A stretch of DNA of 64,000 bases from Pseudorhizobium xiangyangii (GCF_020531965.1 NZ_JAJAWH010000020.1:1-64000), one strand, 5' to 3'. Counted from the first letter of the stretch, positions 17,305 to 27,113 are shown. Numbers and translations are program-made. The notes: generated from the sequence alone by a model not told the origin.

Positions 17305-17609
17305 CGAAAATTCCTTCTTTTGATTTCGATCAATTTGCTCGACCGATTTAAGTGTGCAGACGTCAAAAACAAGATCAGGGATATGTGGAAATGCTGAATT
17401 GTCAGGTTATTCCGGCCTTTTGCATTCACGGAATCGTCATGTCCGCCACAAATGGCGTGGACATGCGGGGGCACATTTCACGGCATGGTCGAATTTTTCA
17501 CTCGCGAGTATGTCGTCAGATCGCCAGGAAAGTCGGAACTGGGAAAGCGTCCCAGAATTTCTGATTTACGTACCTCAAAAATTCCGCTACCACCGGAATG
17601 GGAGGACAG
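17305..17609. other. Intergenic region between terC and the LacI-type gene
   Basis: A 305-base gap between divergent genes. It holds the terC promoter region and, at its right end, the element TTTACGTACCTCA (17565-17577) shared with the sugar ABC promoter. I see no small gene or RNA in the rest. Confidence 0.6.
17565..17577. promoter_or_regulatory. Candidate LacI-type operator, copy 1 (autoregulatory)
   Basis: TTTACGTACCTCA, with flanks giving the near-palindrome TGATTTACGTACCTCA around a central CG, sits 33 bases upstream of the LacI-type start. The same 13 bases recur at 22277-22289 before the sugar ABC operon. LacI-family sites typically have a central CG dyad. Confidence 0.65.
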
Positions 17610-18635
17610 ATGAAACCTACGGTTCACGACATTGCACGCTGCGCGGGCGTCAGCCTCGCTACGGTGGACCGTGTTCTCAATGCCCGGCCGGGCGTGCGTG
17701 GCGCCACCCGTGAACGGGTCGAGCAGGCCATTGTCACGCTGGGTTATGTTCGTGACCTTGCTGCAGCAAATCTGGCCAAGGGCCGCACCTATCGCTTTGC
17801 CTTCATCCTCCCGGCCAACGACAATTCCTTCATGATCGGACTTCGGCGCGAGGTCGAGGCGGCGATCGCGCGTTCTTCCGTGGAGCGCACGCAGATCGAG
17901 ATCATCGAGGTTCCTGCCTTCGATGGCGGCGCCCTTGTTCTGGCGCTGGAGAATGTCCTCGCCCGGAAGCCGGACGGCGTGGCCCTCGTGGCCATCGATG
18001 CACCGCAGGTGAGGGCCGTCGCCGAGCGGCTTGCCGACGCAGGGGTCGCCGTCGTCACGCTCGTTTCCGATCTTGGCGCTTCCGGCCGTCACCACTATGC
18101 CGGGATCGACAACATTGCCGCAGGTCGCACGGCAGCAAACCTGATGGGCCGCTTCCTCAGCAAGGTGGATGGCCGCGTCGGCCTGCTCGCCGGTTCCATG
18201 CTGGTGCGCGACCATCGTGAACGGCTGGAAGGGTTCCTTTCGGTCCTGTCGGAAGACTTTCCGCAGGTGGCGATCCTACCCGTCATCGAGGCGCGGGACG
18301 ATCCGGCGCTTGCCGAGACCTCCATCCGCGAAGCCCTGCGCCGTCACGTAGGCCTCAACGGCATCTATAGTCTCGGGGCCGGCAATCGCGGTCTCATCCG
18401 CGCGCTTCGCGAGGTGGACGCGGCAAGGCGGCCGGTGGTGATCGCGCACGAACTGACGGCTTCCACCCGCAAGGCACTCGCCGATGGGGTGATCGATGCG
18501 GTTCTCAATCAGGATGCCGGCCACGAGGTACGCAGCGCCATCCGCGTCCTGAAGGCGAAGGCCGATGGGCTGCCGGTGCTTGCCGCCCAGGAACGCATCC
18601 GCATCGACATATTCCTGAAGGACAATCTGCCGTGA
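17610..18635 (+). CDS. LacI-family transcriptional regulator of the xylose/sugar locus
   Basis: A 341-residue regulator: N-terminal helix-turn-helix and hinge (TVHDIARCAGVSLATVDRVLNARPGV) followed by a periplasmic-binding-protein-like sugar-sensing domain. I chose ATG 17610 because GGAGG lies just upstream; the ATG at 17598 would put that ribosome site inside the gene. It precedes xylB and xylA on the same strand, and its promoter shares a 13-bp element with the ABC operon 4.6 kb away, so it probably represses both itself and sugar uptake. Confidence 0.9.
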   Translation: MKPTVHDIARCAGVSLATVDRVLNARPGVRGATRERVEQAIVTLGYVRDLAAANLAKGRTYRFAFILPANDNSFMIGLRREVEAAIARSSVERTQIEIIEVPAFDGGALVLALENVLARKPDGVALVAIDAPQVRAVAERLADAGVAVVTLVSDLGASGRHHYAGIDNIAAGRTAANLMGRFLSKVDGRVGLLAGSMLVRDHRERLEGFLSVLSEDFPQVAILPVIEARDDPALAETSIREALRRHVGLNGIYSLGAGNRGLIRALREVDAARRPVVIAHELTASTRKALADGVIDAVLNQDAGHEVRSAIRVLKAKADGLPVLAAQERIRIDIFLKDNLP

Positions 18636-18732
18636 CCGGTAGCTTCCGAAGACGATGAAGCGGATCTTCCGGACAGGTGCGCTGCAGGCAAACAATCCGC
18701 CGTAAAATGGCGACGTAATAAGGAGAAGCCAT

Positions 18733-20187
18733 ATGTATCTCGGGCTCGATCTCGGCACATCCGGCGTCAAGGCGATGTTGATCGACGGTGATCAGAAGAT
18801 CATCGGTTCGGCGAGTGGTTCGCTCGACGTGTCGCGGCCGCATTCCGGCTGGTCCGAGCAGGATCCGGCTCACTGGATACGCGCGACGGAAGAGGCGATC
18901 GCCGGCCTCAAGGAGAAGTTTGCCAAGGAACTCTCGGCCGTGAAAGGCATCGGCCTGTCGGGACAGATGCACGGGGCGACGCTGCTGGACGCGCAGGACC
19001 AGGTGCTGCGCCCCTGTATTCTGTGGAACGATACGCGCTCCTACGAGGAGGCCGCCACCCTCGATGCCGACCCGCGCTTTCGCAAGATCACCGGCAACAT
19101 CGTCTTCCCCGGCTTCACGGCGCCGAAGCTTGCCTGGGTAAAGAACAACGAGCCCGGGATCTTTGCCAAGGTGGCCAAGGTCCTGCTGCCGAAGGACTAT
19201 CTGCGCCTGTGGCTGACGGGCGAACATATTTCTGAAATGTCGGACTCGGCCGGCACGTCCTGGCTCGACACCGGTGCGCGCAAATGGTCGTCCGAGCTTC
19301 TGGCCGCGACGGATCTTTCCGAAGACCATATGCCGTCTCTGGTTGAAGGCACCGAGCAGGGCGGCAAGCTGCGCAGCGAAGTTGCTTCGGCATGGGGCAT
19401 GGGCGAGGGTGTCGTCGTTGCCGGCGGAGCAGGGGACAATGCCGCCTCCGCCTGCGGCATGGGCACTGTCGCCGAAGGTCACGCCTTTGTCTCGCTTGGT
19501 ACGTCGGGTGTTCTCTTTGCGGCCAACGGCTCCTATCTGCCGAAGCCGGAAAGTGCAGTGCATGCCTTCTGCCATGCGTTACCGAACACCTGGCACCAGA
19601 TGGGCGTCATCCTCTCGGCGACCGACGCTCTCAACTGGCACTCGCATGTCACCGGCAAGTCGGCCGCCGATCTCACCCAGGAACTGGGCGAAACCTTGAA
19701 GGCGCCGACCGGCGTCACCTTCCTGCCCTATCTCTCCGGCGAGCGAACGCCCCACAACGACGCGGTGATCCGTGGCGCCTTCATCGGCCTGGAGCATGAA
19801 TCGAGCCGCGCCGTGCTGACCCAGGCAGTCCTGGAGGGCGTGACGTTTGCGATCCGCGACAACCTCGAAGCCTTGAAATCTGCCGGGACCTCGATTTCGC
19901 GCGTCACGGCCATCGGCGGGGGTTCCCGCTCGCGCTACTGGCTGGCCTCGATTGCAACCTCGCTCGGCGTGGAGGTGGATATACCGGCGGATGGCGATTT
20001 TGGCGCTGCCTTCGGTGCTGCCCGCCTCGGGCTCATCGCCGCCACCGGTGCAGACCCGCTCGCGGTCTGCATGCCGCCAAGGACCGCGGAGACCGTCGCG
20101 CCGGTATCGGATCTCTCCGATTCCTATGAGGTCGCATACTCCCGATACCGCGCGCTCTACCCGGCGATACGGTCGCTGGCGGGGTGA
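18733..20187 (+). CDS. xylB: Xylulokinase
   Basis: Phosphorylates D-xylulose to xylulose-5-phosphate, feeding the pentose phosphate pathway. The 484-residue FGGY kinase begins YLGLDLGTSGVK (phosphate-1 loop), has the substrate region GLSGQMHGATLLD and the C-terminal AIGGGSRSRYWLAS adenosine motif. ATG 18733 follows AGGAG. It lies 97 bases after the LacI gene and 47 before xylA. Confidence 0.95.
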   Translation: MYLGLDLGTSGVKAMLIDGDQKIIGSASGSLDVSRPHSGWSEQDPAHWIRATEEAIAGLKEKFAKELSAVKGIGLSGQMHGATLLDAQDQVLRPCILWNDTRSYEEAATLDADPRFRKITGNIVFPGFTAPKLAWVKNNEPGIFAKVAKVLLPKDYLRLWLTGEHISEMSDSAGTSWLDTGARKWSSELLAATDLSEDHMPSLVEGTEQGGKLRSEVASAWGMGEGVVVAGGAGDNAASACGMGTVAEGHAFVSLGTSGVLFAANGSYLPKPESAVHAFCHALPNTWHQMGVILSATDALNWHSHVTGKSAADLTQELGETLKAPTGVTFLPYLSGERTPHNDAVIRGAFIGLEHESSRAVLTQAVLEGVTFAIRDNLEALKSAGTSISRVTAIGGGSRSRYWLASIATSLGVEVDIPADGDFGAAFGAARLGLIAATGADPLAVCMPPRTAETVAPVSDLSDSYEVAYSRYRALYPAIRSLAG

Positions 20188-20234
20188 GCACCTCCCTCAA
20201 GGGATGGTAAGAATTTTACAAGGAGGAGAAATCC

Positions 20235-21545
20235 ATGAGCACAGGCTTTTTCGGCGATATCGCCAAGATCAGATACGAAGGTCCCGACAGCACCAATCCA
20301 CTGGCCTACCGCCACTACAACCCGGATGAGATCGTCGCCGGCAAGCGCATGGAGGATCACCTGCGTTTCGCCATTGCCTACTGGCACACTTTCGCCTGGG
20401 AAGGTGGCGACCCGTTCGGCGGCCGGACCTTCGATCGCCCGTGGTATGGCGACGACATGGCCAAGGCCAAGCTCAAGGCCGACGTGGCGTTCGAGATGTT
20501 CAGCCTGCTCGGCGCGCCCTATTATTGCTTCCATGACGCGGACGTGCGGCCAGAAGGCAAGACCTTTGCCGAGAACACGAAGAACCTGAACGAAATCGTC
20601 GATTACTTTGCTGGCAAACAGGAAGAAACAGGCGTCAAGCTCCTCTGGGGCACGGCCAACCTCTTCTCCAATCGTCGCTTCATGTCGGGCGCCTCGACCA
20701 ATCCGGATCCGGACGTGTTCGCCTATTCTGCCGCGACCATCAAGACCTGCCTGGACGCGACCATGAGGCTCGGCGGTGAGAACTACGTGCTGTGGGGTGG
20801 CCGCGAAGGCTACGAGACGCTGCTCAACACGGACCTTGCCCGCGAGTTCGACCAGATGGCGCGCATGCTGCACCTCGTCGTCGAGTACAAGCACAAGATC
20901 GGTTTCAAGGGTGCAATCCTGGTCGAGCCGAAGCCGCAGGAGCCGACCAAGCACCAGTACGACTACGATGTCGCGACCGTCTACGGCTTCCTCAAGAAGT
21001 ACGGCCTCGAAAACGAAGTGAAGATGAACGTCGAGCAGGGCCATGCCATCCTTGCCGGCCACACCTTCGAGCACGAGTTGGCGCTTGCCCGCACGCTCGG
21101 CATCTTCGGTTCGATCGACATGAACCGCAACGACTACCAGTCGGGCTGGGATACCGACCAGTTCCCGAACAATGTGCCGGAAATGGCGCTCGCCTACTAC
21201 CAGGTGCTTCTGGCCGGCGGCCTCACCACCGGCGGCACGAACTTCGACGCGAAGCTGCGCCGCCAGTCGCTCGATCCGCAGGATCTCCTGATCGGTCATA
21301 TCGGCGGTATGGATTGCTGCGCCCGTGGCCTGAAGGCGGCGGCGAAGATGGTCGAGGACGGCGCGCTTCAGAAGCCGCTGGACGAGCGCTATGCCGGCTG
21401 GAACAGCCCGGAGGCGCAAAAGATGCTGCGCGGCGAATACAAGCTCGAGGACATCGCGGCACGCGTGGAAAAGGATAACATCAACCCGGAACCCCGTTCG
21501 GGTCGCCAGGAACTCCTCGAAAACGTCGTCAACCGCTACGTCTGA
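20235..21545 (+). CDS. xylA: Xylose isomerase
   Basis: Converts D-xylose to D-xylulose, the first step of the isomerase pathway. The 436-residue TIM-barrel enzyme has the two metal-site signatures: [12 protein letters not shown], with the catalytic His, and [17 protein letters not shown] with the bridging Glu and Lys, plus the [10 protein letters not shown] segment with the later metal ligands. Length and start (MSTGFFGDI, after GGAGGAG) match rhizobial XylA. Having both XylA and XylB means xylose enters through xylulose-5-phosphate here, where the adjacent transaldolase also acts. Confidence 0.97.
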   Translation: MSTGFFGDIAKIRYEGPDSTNPLAYRHYNPDEIVAGKRMEDHLRFAIAYWHTFAWEGGDPFGGRTFDRPWYGDDMAKAKLKADVAFEMFSLLGAPYYCFHDADVRPEGKTFAENTKNLNEIVDYFAGKQEETGVKLLWGTANLFSNRRFMSGASTNPDPDVFAYSAATIKTCLDATMRLGGENYVLWGGREGYETLLNTDLAREFDQMARMLHLVVEYKHKIGFKGAILVEPKPQEPTKHQYDYDVATVYGFLKKYGLENEVKMNVEQGHAILAGHTFEHELALARTLGIFGSIDMNRNDYQSGWDTDQFPNNVPEMALAYYQVLLAGGLTTGGTNFDAKLRRQSLDPQDLLIGHIGGMDCCARGLKAAAKMVEDGALQKPLDERYAGWNSPEAQKMLRGEYKLEDIAARVEKDNINPEPRSGRQELLENVVNRYV

Positions 21546-21560
21546 CGGTTATGCATCAGA

Positions 21561-21585
21561 CCGGCCGGGATACGTTTCCGGCCGG
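21561..21585. terminator. Hairpin between convergent xylA and DUF1349 genes
   Basis: CCGGCCGG-N9-CCGGCCGG: an exact 8-bp inverted repeat in the 43-base gap between the two stops. It has no T run, so it is only a possible bidirectional terminator. Confidence 0.5.
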
Positions 21586-21588
21586 CCT

Positions 21589-22164
21589 CTACGAGAGGTC
21601 GTGAAGGTCTTTTCCGAGCGGCCTTGTCACTGAGAAGTCCGAGAAGCGCACGTCCAGCCCGGCACGTTCCGGCGTGCAGCACATGGGGCCAACCCGATAG
21701 GAATGCGCCCTCGGAAACGGGCAAAGGCGTACCAGCGGCCAGTGCGTCCCATCCACCGAGGCCTGCAAGCGCAGGGTGCCGTTCGCCACGGTGATGCGCA
21801 GGTAAAAATCTCCTGGATCGCCTGAATAGATGCCGGTTGCCCAGTCGGAGCGACCAACAGTCAGGACGCTTCCGAGGCACGCCCTTCCATCGGATAGCTC
21901 GATGCCGGCCTTGATCCAGTTCGCTTCATCTATCCGGACCATCAGGCCGGCCTGGTCGTAGAGCTTTTCATAATTGGCCTGGACCCGGATCGAGGCGGTG
22001 AACGCGTCTTCCGTCGGGGCGCCGAAGAAATGCCCGCTGTCGCGGGTAAAGCCGTAATGCGTTTCCCGCCAGAAGTCGGTGCGGTCGTCGGTAACCACGC
22101 CGAGCACGCCCTCGTGCAGCGACCATTGCTGTGGCTCATTCATCCATTGGCAGTTCTCAAACAT
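21589..22164 (-). CDS. DUF1349 (concanavalin A-like) protein
   Basis: A 191-residue cytoplasmic protein with alternating strands and conserved aromatic/acid stretches (FWRETHYGFTRDSGHFF, YDQAGLMVRIDEANWIKAGIE), matching DUF1349 proteins of the concanavalin-A-like beta-sandwich fold. Members often sit by sugar operons and bind or tailor carbohydrates, but no catalytic role is established. It is convergent with xylA and divergent from the sugar ABC operon, whose promoter region it shares. Confidence 0.8.
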   Translation of the reverse strand: MFENCQWMNEPQQWSLHEGVLGVVTDDRTDFWRETHYGFTRDSGHFFGAPTEDAFTASIRVQANYEKLYDQAGLMVRIDEANWIKAGIELSDGRACLGSVLTVGRSDWATGIYSGDPGDFYLRITVANGTLRLQASVDGTHWPLVRLCPFPRAHSYRVGPMCCTPERAGLDVRFSDFSVTRPLGKDLHDLS

Positions 22165-22276
22165 CGGCGGCTCCTGTGCTGATCCGGCAAGGCTGACTTT
22201 GCCAACCTATGCAGAATCCGCAGCTGCGGGAAGGCCGCAAGCGAGCCGGCTCGACCGCAAACAGGACGAATGCTGC

Positions 22277-22289
22277 TTTACGTACCTCA
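22277..22289. promoter_or_regulatory. Candidate LacI-type operator, copy 2 (sugar ABC promoter)
   Basis: TTTACGTACCTCA, identical to 17565-17577. It lies between the divergent DUF1349 gene and the ABC operon, 129 bases upstream of the ATPase start, where it could control both. Confidence 0.65.
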
Positions 22290-22417
22290 GAATCTTCGTT
22301 AGCCTGATACAGGGAGGAAGTTCAGGTGCATGTTCTAGCATTTCATTATGCCGGCGCGCGTTCGGTTGACCGTTTTCGCCGAGGCCTGCCGGTTCTGATC
22401 CCTGCAGGTGCTGCTCG

Positions 22418-23941
22418 ATGAGGCCGCCTGCTCTTGATGCGGCGATGCCCATTCTCGAGGCGCGCGATCTTTCCAAAAGCTTTGGCCCCGTTGAAGTCCT
22501 TCGCGACGTGTCGCTTTCCGTGCGGCCGGGCGAGGTGCATGCCATCATCGGCGAGAACGGCGCCGGCAAGTCCACGCTGATGAAGATCCTTGCCGGAAAC
22601 CATCAGGCGACACGCGGAGAAATCCTCATCGACGGACAGCCGGTGCATTTCGCCGGGCCGGTGGATGCGGAAAGCCGCGGCATCGTGCTGGTTCACCAGG
22701 AAATCCTGCTCGCGCCCGATCTTACGGTGGCGCAGAACATTTATCTCGGCCGCGAACTGCCAAAGGGTATTTCCCTGGATGACAGGGCGATGAACGAGGG
22801 CTCCGCGCAGGCATTGCGCGGCCTGGGCGCCGAGATCGATCCGAAGGCCATTGTCGGCAGCCTGTCGATTGCCCTGCGCCAGCTCGTGCAGATCGCCCGC
22901 GTGCTGCTGGTGCCGCACCGGGTCGTCATCTTCGACGAGCCGACCGCCTCCCTTACCCCCTTCGAGACCGATGCGCTGCTCAAGGTCATCAAGGACATCC
23001 GCGCGAAGGGCGTGGGCATCCTTTACATCTCGCACCGCCTGCCGGAGGTGAAGGACATTGCCGATCGGGTGACGGTCCTCAGGGATGGCCGCCTTGTCGC
23101 CAGCCATGATGCGGCGGATCTCGAGCCGGCCGATATGGCACGGCTGATGGTCGGCCGCGACGTCGCGAAGCTCTATCCCGATCGCCATGGGACGCAGGTG
23201 CGCGAGACGGTGCTGGAGGTCGAGAATTTCGATGTGCCGGGCTATGCGCGTCAGGCCAGCTTCCAGCTGCGCAAGGGCGAAATCCTCGGCTTTGCCGGTC
23301 TTGTCGGGGCCGGTCGTACCGAACTGATGGAAGGTCTGGTCGGCCTTCGTCGCAGCCACGGCACGGTGCGGCACGGCGGCAAACCGGTTCAGTTCCGCGA
23401 CGCGAAGGAGAGCATGCGGGCGGGAATCGTCTACCTCTCCGAAGACCGCAAGGGCAAGGGTCTGCTGCTGCTGAAGGACCTGGCCACGAACCTGACACTC
23501 GCCTCGATCGGCAGGTTCGTGCGCGGCCTGCAGATCGATCGAAAAAGAGAGAGTGCTGCGCTCGACGAGGCGATCCGCGAGTTCGATATTCGCACCGGGC
23601 GCAAGGATCTGCTGGCAGGGCAACTTTCCGGCGGCAACCAGCAGAAGCTGCTGATCGCCAAGATGATGATGCTCGATCCGTCGATCGTCATCATCGACGA
23701 GCCGACACGGGGCATCGATATCGGCACCAAGGAACAGATCTACAAATTCATCGCCCGGCTGGCGGACGAGGGGCGGTCGATCATCGTCGTTTCGTCCGAA
23801 ATGCAGGAGTTGATCGGCATCTGCGATCGCATCCTTGTCATGCGGTCGGGGCAGATTGTCGGTGAAGTGACAGGGGAACACATGACCGAAAACGAAATCG
23901 TCGTGCTGGCCACGGGCGTAAAGACAGGGGAGGCTGCCTGA
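22418..23941 (+). CDS. Sugar ABC transporter ATP-binding protein (duplicated ATPase)
   Basis: A 507-residue protein with two ABC domains, as in RbsA/XylG. Domain 1 has Walker A GENGAGKST (about residues 45-53), Walker B IFDEPTAS and a signature lacking the usual LSGGQ (LSIALRQ); domain 2 has a degenerate P-loop region (GLVGAGRTELMEGL) but an intact LSGGNQQK and IIDEPTRGID. This asymmetry is normal for monosaccharide importers of the CUT2 class. It is the first gene of the importer, four bases before the permease. A start at 22445 (MPILEAR) is also possible. Confidence 0.94.
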   Translation: MRPPALDAAMPILEARDLSKSFGPVEVLRDVSLSVRPGEVHAIIGENGAGKSTLMKILAGNHQATRGEILIDGQPVHFAGPVDAESRGIVLVHQEILLAPDLTVAQNIYLGRELPKGISLDDRAMNEGSAQALRGLGAEIDPKAIVGSLSIALRQLVQIARVLLVPHRVVIFDEPTASLTPFETDALLKVIKDIRAKGVGILYISHRLPEVKDIADRVTVLRDGRLVASHDAADLEPADMARLMVGRDVAKLYPDRHGTQVRETVLEVENFDVPGYARQASFQLRKGEILGFAGLVGAGRTELMEGLVGLRRSHGTVRHGGKPVQFRDAKESMRAGIVYLSEDRKGKGLLLLKDLATNLTLASIGRFVRGLQIDRKRESAALDEAIREFDIRTGRKDLLAGQLSGGNQQKLLIAKMMMLDPSIVIIDEPTRGIDIGTKEQIYKFIARLADEGRSIIVVSSEMQELIGICDRILVMRSGQIVGEVTGEHMTENEIVVLATGVKTGEAA

Positions 23942-23945
23942 AGCC

Positions 23946-24947
23946 ATGACGACTGCCTCAACTGAAACGGCAAAGCCGAAGACCTCGCGTGACTGGGACC
24001 TGCGGGCGGTTGCACCCTTCGTGGCACTGGCGCTTCTGCTCGTCCTCGGCGCCATCGCCAACGAGAACTTTATCTCGGTCACCAACCTGACGAACGTCAT
24101 CACCCGCAGCGCCTTCATCGCCATCATAGCGCTGGGCGCAACCTACGTGATTTCGTCCGGCGGGCTCGACCTCTCGGTGGGCTCGATGGTTGCTTTCGTC
24201 GCCAGTCTGATGATCCTGTTCATGAATTCCGGCGTCATCTCCGATCCGATGCTCATGCTCGTGACGGGGATGCTTGTCGCGCTCGCCATCGGCGCGGCCT
24301 GCGGCCTCCTGAACGGCCTGATCACCACGGTCGGCAAGATCGAACCGTTCATCGCGACGCTGGGCACGATGGGCATTTATCGCGGTTTGACCACCTGGCT
24401 TTCGCAGGGCGGCGCCATCACGCTGCGCGACCGCGAGCTGCAGCAGCTCTACCGCCCGGTCTATTTCGGCGAGGTTTTCGGCGTTCCGGTGCCGATCATC
24501 GTGATCTTCGTCACGGCGGCGATCGCGGCATTCGTCCTTTACCGGACGCGCTACGGGCGGCACCTGATCGCGGTCGGATCGAACGAGGATGTGGCGCGCT
24601 ATTCCGGCATTTCGGTCAATCGCGTCCGCACCATCGCCTATGTCGTCCAGGGGCTATGCGTCGCGGTGGCGGTGCTGCTCTACGTGCCGCGCCTCGGCTC
24701 GACCTCGGCGACGACCGGCATCCTGTGGGAACTGCAGGCGATCACGGCCGTCGTCGTCGGCGGTACGGCCCTGAGAGGCGGCGTCGGGCGCATCTGGGGC
24801 ACGGTCTGCGGCGCCTTCATCCTGGAAATCGTCGGCAATATCATGCTGCTGTCGAACTTTGTCAGCGAGTACCTCATCGGCGCCATCCAGGGCGCGATCA
24901 TCATCATCGCCATGCTCGTGCAGCGCTCGCTGTCACGGCGGTCATGA
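23946..24947 (+). CDS. Sugar ABC transporter permease (RbsC-like)
   Basis: A 333-residue permease of the CUT2 class with about ten hydrophobic segments. The SSGGLDLSVGSMVAF motif near residue 75 and the EAA-like loop GTALRGGVGRIWGT are family hallmarks. It starts four bases after the ATPase stop. A single permease gene implies a homodimer, as in ribose and xylose systems. Confidence 0.93.
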   Translation: MTTASTETAKPKTSRDWDLRAVAPFVALALLLVLGAIANENFISVTNLTNVITRSAFIAIIALGATYVISSGGLDLSVGSMVAFVASLMILFMNSGVISDPMLMLVTGMLVALAIGAACGLLNGLITTVGKIEPFIATLGTMGIYRGLTTWLSQGGAITLRDRELQQLYRPVYFGEVFGVPVPIIVIFVTAAIAAFVLYRTRYGRHLIAVGSNEDVARYSGISVNRVRTIAYVVQGLCVAVAVLLYVPRLGSTSATTGILWELQAITAVVVGGTALRGGVGRIWGTVCGAFILEIVGNIMLLSNFVSEYLIGAIQGAIIIIAMLVQRSLSRRS

Positions 24948-24954
24948 CAAAAAA

Positions 24955-24983
24955 CGGCCGGGTTCTTGGGTCGCGCCCGGCCG
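24955..24983 (+). other. Intercistronic hairpin before the binding-protein gene
   Basis: CGGCCGGG / loop / CCCGGCCG, between the permease stop and the binding-protein start. Hairpins here commonly protect segments of the mRNA so that binding protein is made in excess; that role is inferred. Confidence 0.55.
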
Positions 24984-25013
24984 CAACGAAGACCCGTACT
25001 TGGGAGAGAAGAT

Positions 25014-25979
25014 ATGCGTAGAAGAACTTTCGGGTTGGTGACGGCAGCACTTGCCGCTTCGGTCGCCATCGGCCCCGGCATGGGCTGGGCTCAGGAGGAA
25101 AAGAAGGTCACGATCGGTGTATCCATCCCGGCCGCAGACCATGGCTGGACCGCCGGCGTGGTCTACCATGCCGAACGCGTCGCCAAGCTTCTGATGGAAG
25201 AGCATCCGGGCCTCAACGTCATCGTCAAGACATCGGCGGATCCGGCAAGCCAGGCGAATGCGGTGCAGGATCTTGCCGTGCAGGGCATCGATGCGCTGGT
25301 CATTCTGCCGACGGACCCGGATCAGCTGGTCAGCGCCATCCAGCAGGTCAAGGACGATGGCAAGTTCGTGGCGCTGGTCGACCGCGCGCCTTCCGTCAAC
25401 GACAGCTCGATCCGCGATCTCTATGTTGCCGGCAACAACCCGGCACTCGGTGAAGTCGCCGGCAAGTATATTGCCGCAACCACGCCGGATGCCGAAGTGG
25501 TCGTCATCCGCGGCCTGCCGATCCCGATCGATCAGCAGCGCCAGGACGGCTTCGACAAGGGGATCGAAGGCTCGAACGTCAAGGTTCTGGATCGTCAGTA
25601 CGGTAACTGGAACCGCGACGACGCCTTCCGCGTCATGCAGGACTACCTGACCAAATACCCGAAGATCGACGTGGTCTGGGCGCAGGACGACGACATGCTC
25701 GTCGGCGTTCTCGAGGCCATCGAACAGGCTGGCCGTAGCGACATCCAGTATGTCGTTGGTGGCGCCGGATCGAAGGACATGGTCAAGCGCGTCATCGACG
25801 GCGACAAGCTGGTACCGGTCGACGTCCTTTATCCGCCGGCAATGATCGCGACCGCGATGCAGCTGACGGCCGACGGTTTCTACGACCAGGTCCCGGTGAG
25901 CGGCGAATACATCCTCGATGCGACGCTTGTCACCAAGGACAATGCCGAGCAGTTCTACTTCCCGGATTCTCCGTTCTGA
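25014..25979 (+). CDS. Periplasmic sugar-binding protein (ribose/xylose type)
   Basis: A 321-residue protein with a signal peptide ending in GMGWAQEE and the peripla_BP_4 fold: GVSIPAADHGWTAGVVYHAE at the N-terminus, IDALVILPTDPDQLV, and WAQDDDMLVGVLEAI in the hinge region. It captures the sugar and delivers it to the permease. ATG 25014 follows GGGAGAG. The substrate cannot be read from sequence; xylose is only one option, since the downstream genes are of a different pathway type. Confidence 0.9.
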   Translation: MRRRTFGLVTAALAASVAIGPGMGWAQEEKKVTIGVSIPAADHGWTAGVVYHAERVAKLLMEEHPGLNVIVKTSADPASQANAVQDLAVQGIDALVILPTDPDQLVSAIQQVKDDGKFVALVDRAPSVNDSSIRDLYVAGNNPALGEVAGKYIAATTPDAEVVVIRGLPIPIDQQRQDGFDKGIEGSNVKVLDRQYGNWNRDDAFRVMQDYLTKYPKIDVVWAQDDDMLVGVLEAIEQAGRSDIQYVVGGAGSKDMVKRVIDGDKLVPVDVLYPPAMIATAMQLTADGFYDQVPVSGEYILDATLVTKDNAEQFYFPDSPF

Positions 25980-25988
25980 TCATCAAAC

Positions 25989-26016
25989 AGGCGCGCGCGG
26001 CTTTTCGTGCGCGCCT
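25989..26016 (+). other. Intercistronic hairpin after the binding-protein gene
   Basis: AGGCGCGC / 12-base loop / GCGCGCCT, ten bases past the binding-protein stop and followed by TCTC. It could be a partial terminator or a stabilising stem that lowers expression of the two enzyme genes relative to the binding protein. Confidence 0.5.
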
Positions 26017-26060
26017 TCTCCATGTCCGCAAATCCGCAGTCATTTCGAAGGAACAAGCTC

Positions 26061-27113
26061 ATGAAGACGATCAAGGGGCCGGCCATCTTTCTCGGTCAGT
26101 TCGCGGGCGATGCCGCGCCGTTCAACTCCTGGGACGGGATCACCAAATGGGCAGCTGAAAAGGGCTATGTCGGGGTACAGGTGCCAACCTGGGCGAGCCA
26201 GCTGATCGACCTGAAGAAGGCCTCCGAATCCAAGGACTACTGTGACGAGTTCGCCGGTGTTGCGCGCCAGAACGGCGTCGAGGTCACCGAACTTTCCACA
26301 CATCTTCAGGGCCAGCTCGTTGCCGTGCATCCTGCCTATGACGAGGCGTTCGACGGCTTCACCGTGCCGGAAATGCGCGGCAATCCGAAGGCGCGGCAGG
26401 AATGGGCCGTCAGCCAGGTGAAGATGGCGCTGTCGGCCTCGAAACACCTCGGCCTCAAGGCGCATGCCACGTTTTCCGGCGCGCTTGCGTGGCCCTACAT
26501 CTATCCCTGGCCGCAGCGTCCGGCCGGTCTTATCGAGGCTGCGTTCGACGAGCTGGCAAAGCGCTGGACGCCGATCCTCAACCATGCCGAGGACTGCGGT
26601 GTAGACGTCTGCTACGAGATCCATCCGGGCGAGGATCTGCACGACGGCGTGAGCTTCGAAATGTTCCTGGAGCGCGTGAAGAACCACTCACGCGCCAACA
26701 TGCTCTACGATCCGTCGCACTACGTGCTGCAGTGCCTGGATTACCTGGACAATATCGACATCTACAAGGACCGGATCAAGATGTTCCACGTCAAGGACGC
26801 GGAGTTCAATCCGACCGGCCGCCAGGGCGTCTATGGCGGTTACCAGGGATGGGTCGGTCGCGCGGGTCGTTTCCGCTCGCTGGGCGATGGACAGGTGGAT
26901 TTCGGTGCCGTCTTCTCCAAGCTCACCGCCAATGACTTTGACGGCTGGGCCGTCGTTGAGTGGGAGTGCGCATTGAAGAACTCCGAGGACGGCGCCCGTG
27001 AAGGTGCCGAGTTCGTCGAGGCCCACATCATCCGCGTTACGGAAAAGGCATTCGACGACTTCGCTGCCGGCGGCACAGACGATGCCGCGAACAGGCGCAT
27101 GCTGGGGCTTTAG
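26061..27113 (+). CDS. Sugar phosphate isomerase/epimerase-type TIM-barrel enzyme
   Basis: A 350-residue xylose-isomerase-like TIM barrel (AP_endonuc_2 superfamily). Metal-binding acids and histidines are visible in CYEIHPGEDLHDG, NMLYDPSHYV and RIKMFHVKDAEF. Such proteins epimerise or isomerise sugars or keto-inositols and are very often paired with a Gfo/Idh/MocA dehydrogenase, as here. ATG 26061 follows an AAGGA site; an upstream start at 26007 would add 18 residues. The exact reaction is unknown. Confidence 0.87.
   Translation: MKTIKGPAIFLGQFAGDAAPFNSWDGITKWAAEKGYVGVQVPTWASQLIDLKKASESKDYCDEFAGVARQNGVEVTELSTHLQGQLVAVHPAYDEAFDGFTVPEMRGNPKARQEWAVSQVKMALSASKHLGLKAHATFSGALAWPYIYPWPQRPAGLIEAAFDELAKRWTPILNHAEDCGVDVCYEIHPGEDLHDGVSFEMFLERVKNHSRANMLYDPSHYVLQCLDYLDNIDIYKDRIKMFHVKDAEFNPTGRQGVYGGYQGWVGRAGRFRSLGDGQVDFGAVFSKLTANDFDGWAVVEWECALKNSEDGAREGAEFVEAHIIRVTEKAFDDFAAGGTDDAANRRMLGL

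Noticed and set aside
16482-17609. A manganese (yybP-ykoY) riboswitch ahead of terC
   Set aside because: The expected conserved loops were not seen in the upstream gap.
22346-24127. A 593-codon minus-strand frame opposite the sugar ABC ATPase
   Set aside because: Shadow of the ATPase, which has both nucleotide-binding domains with their motifs.
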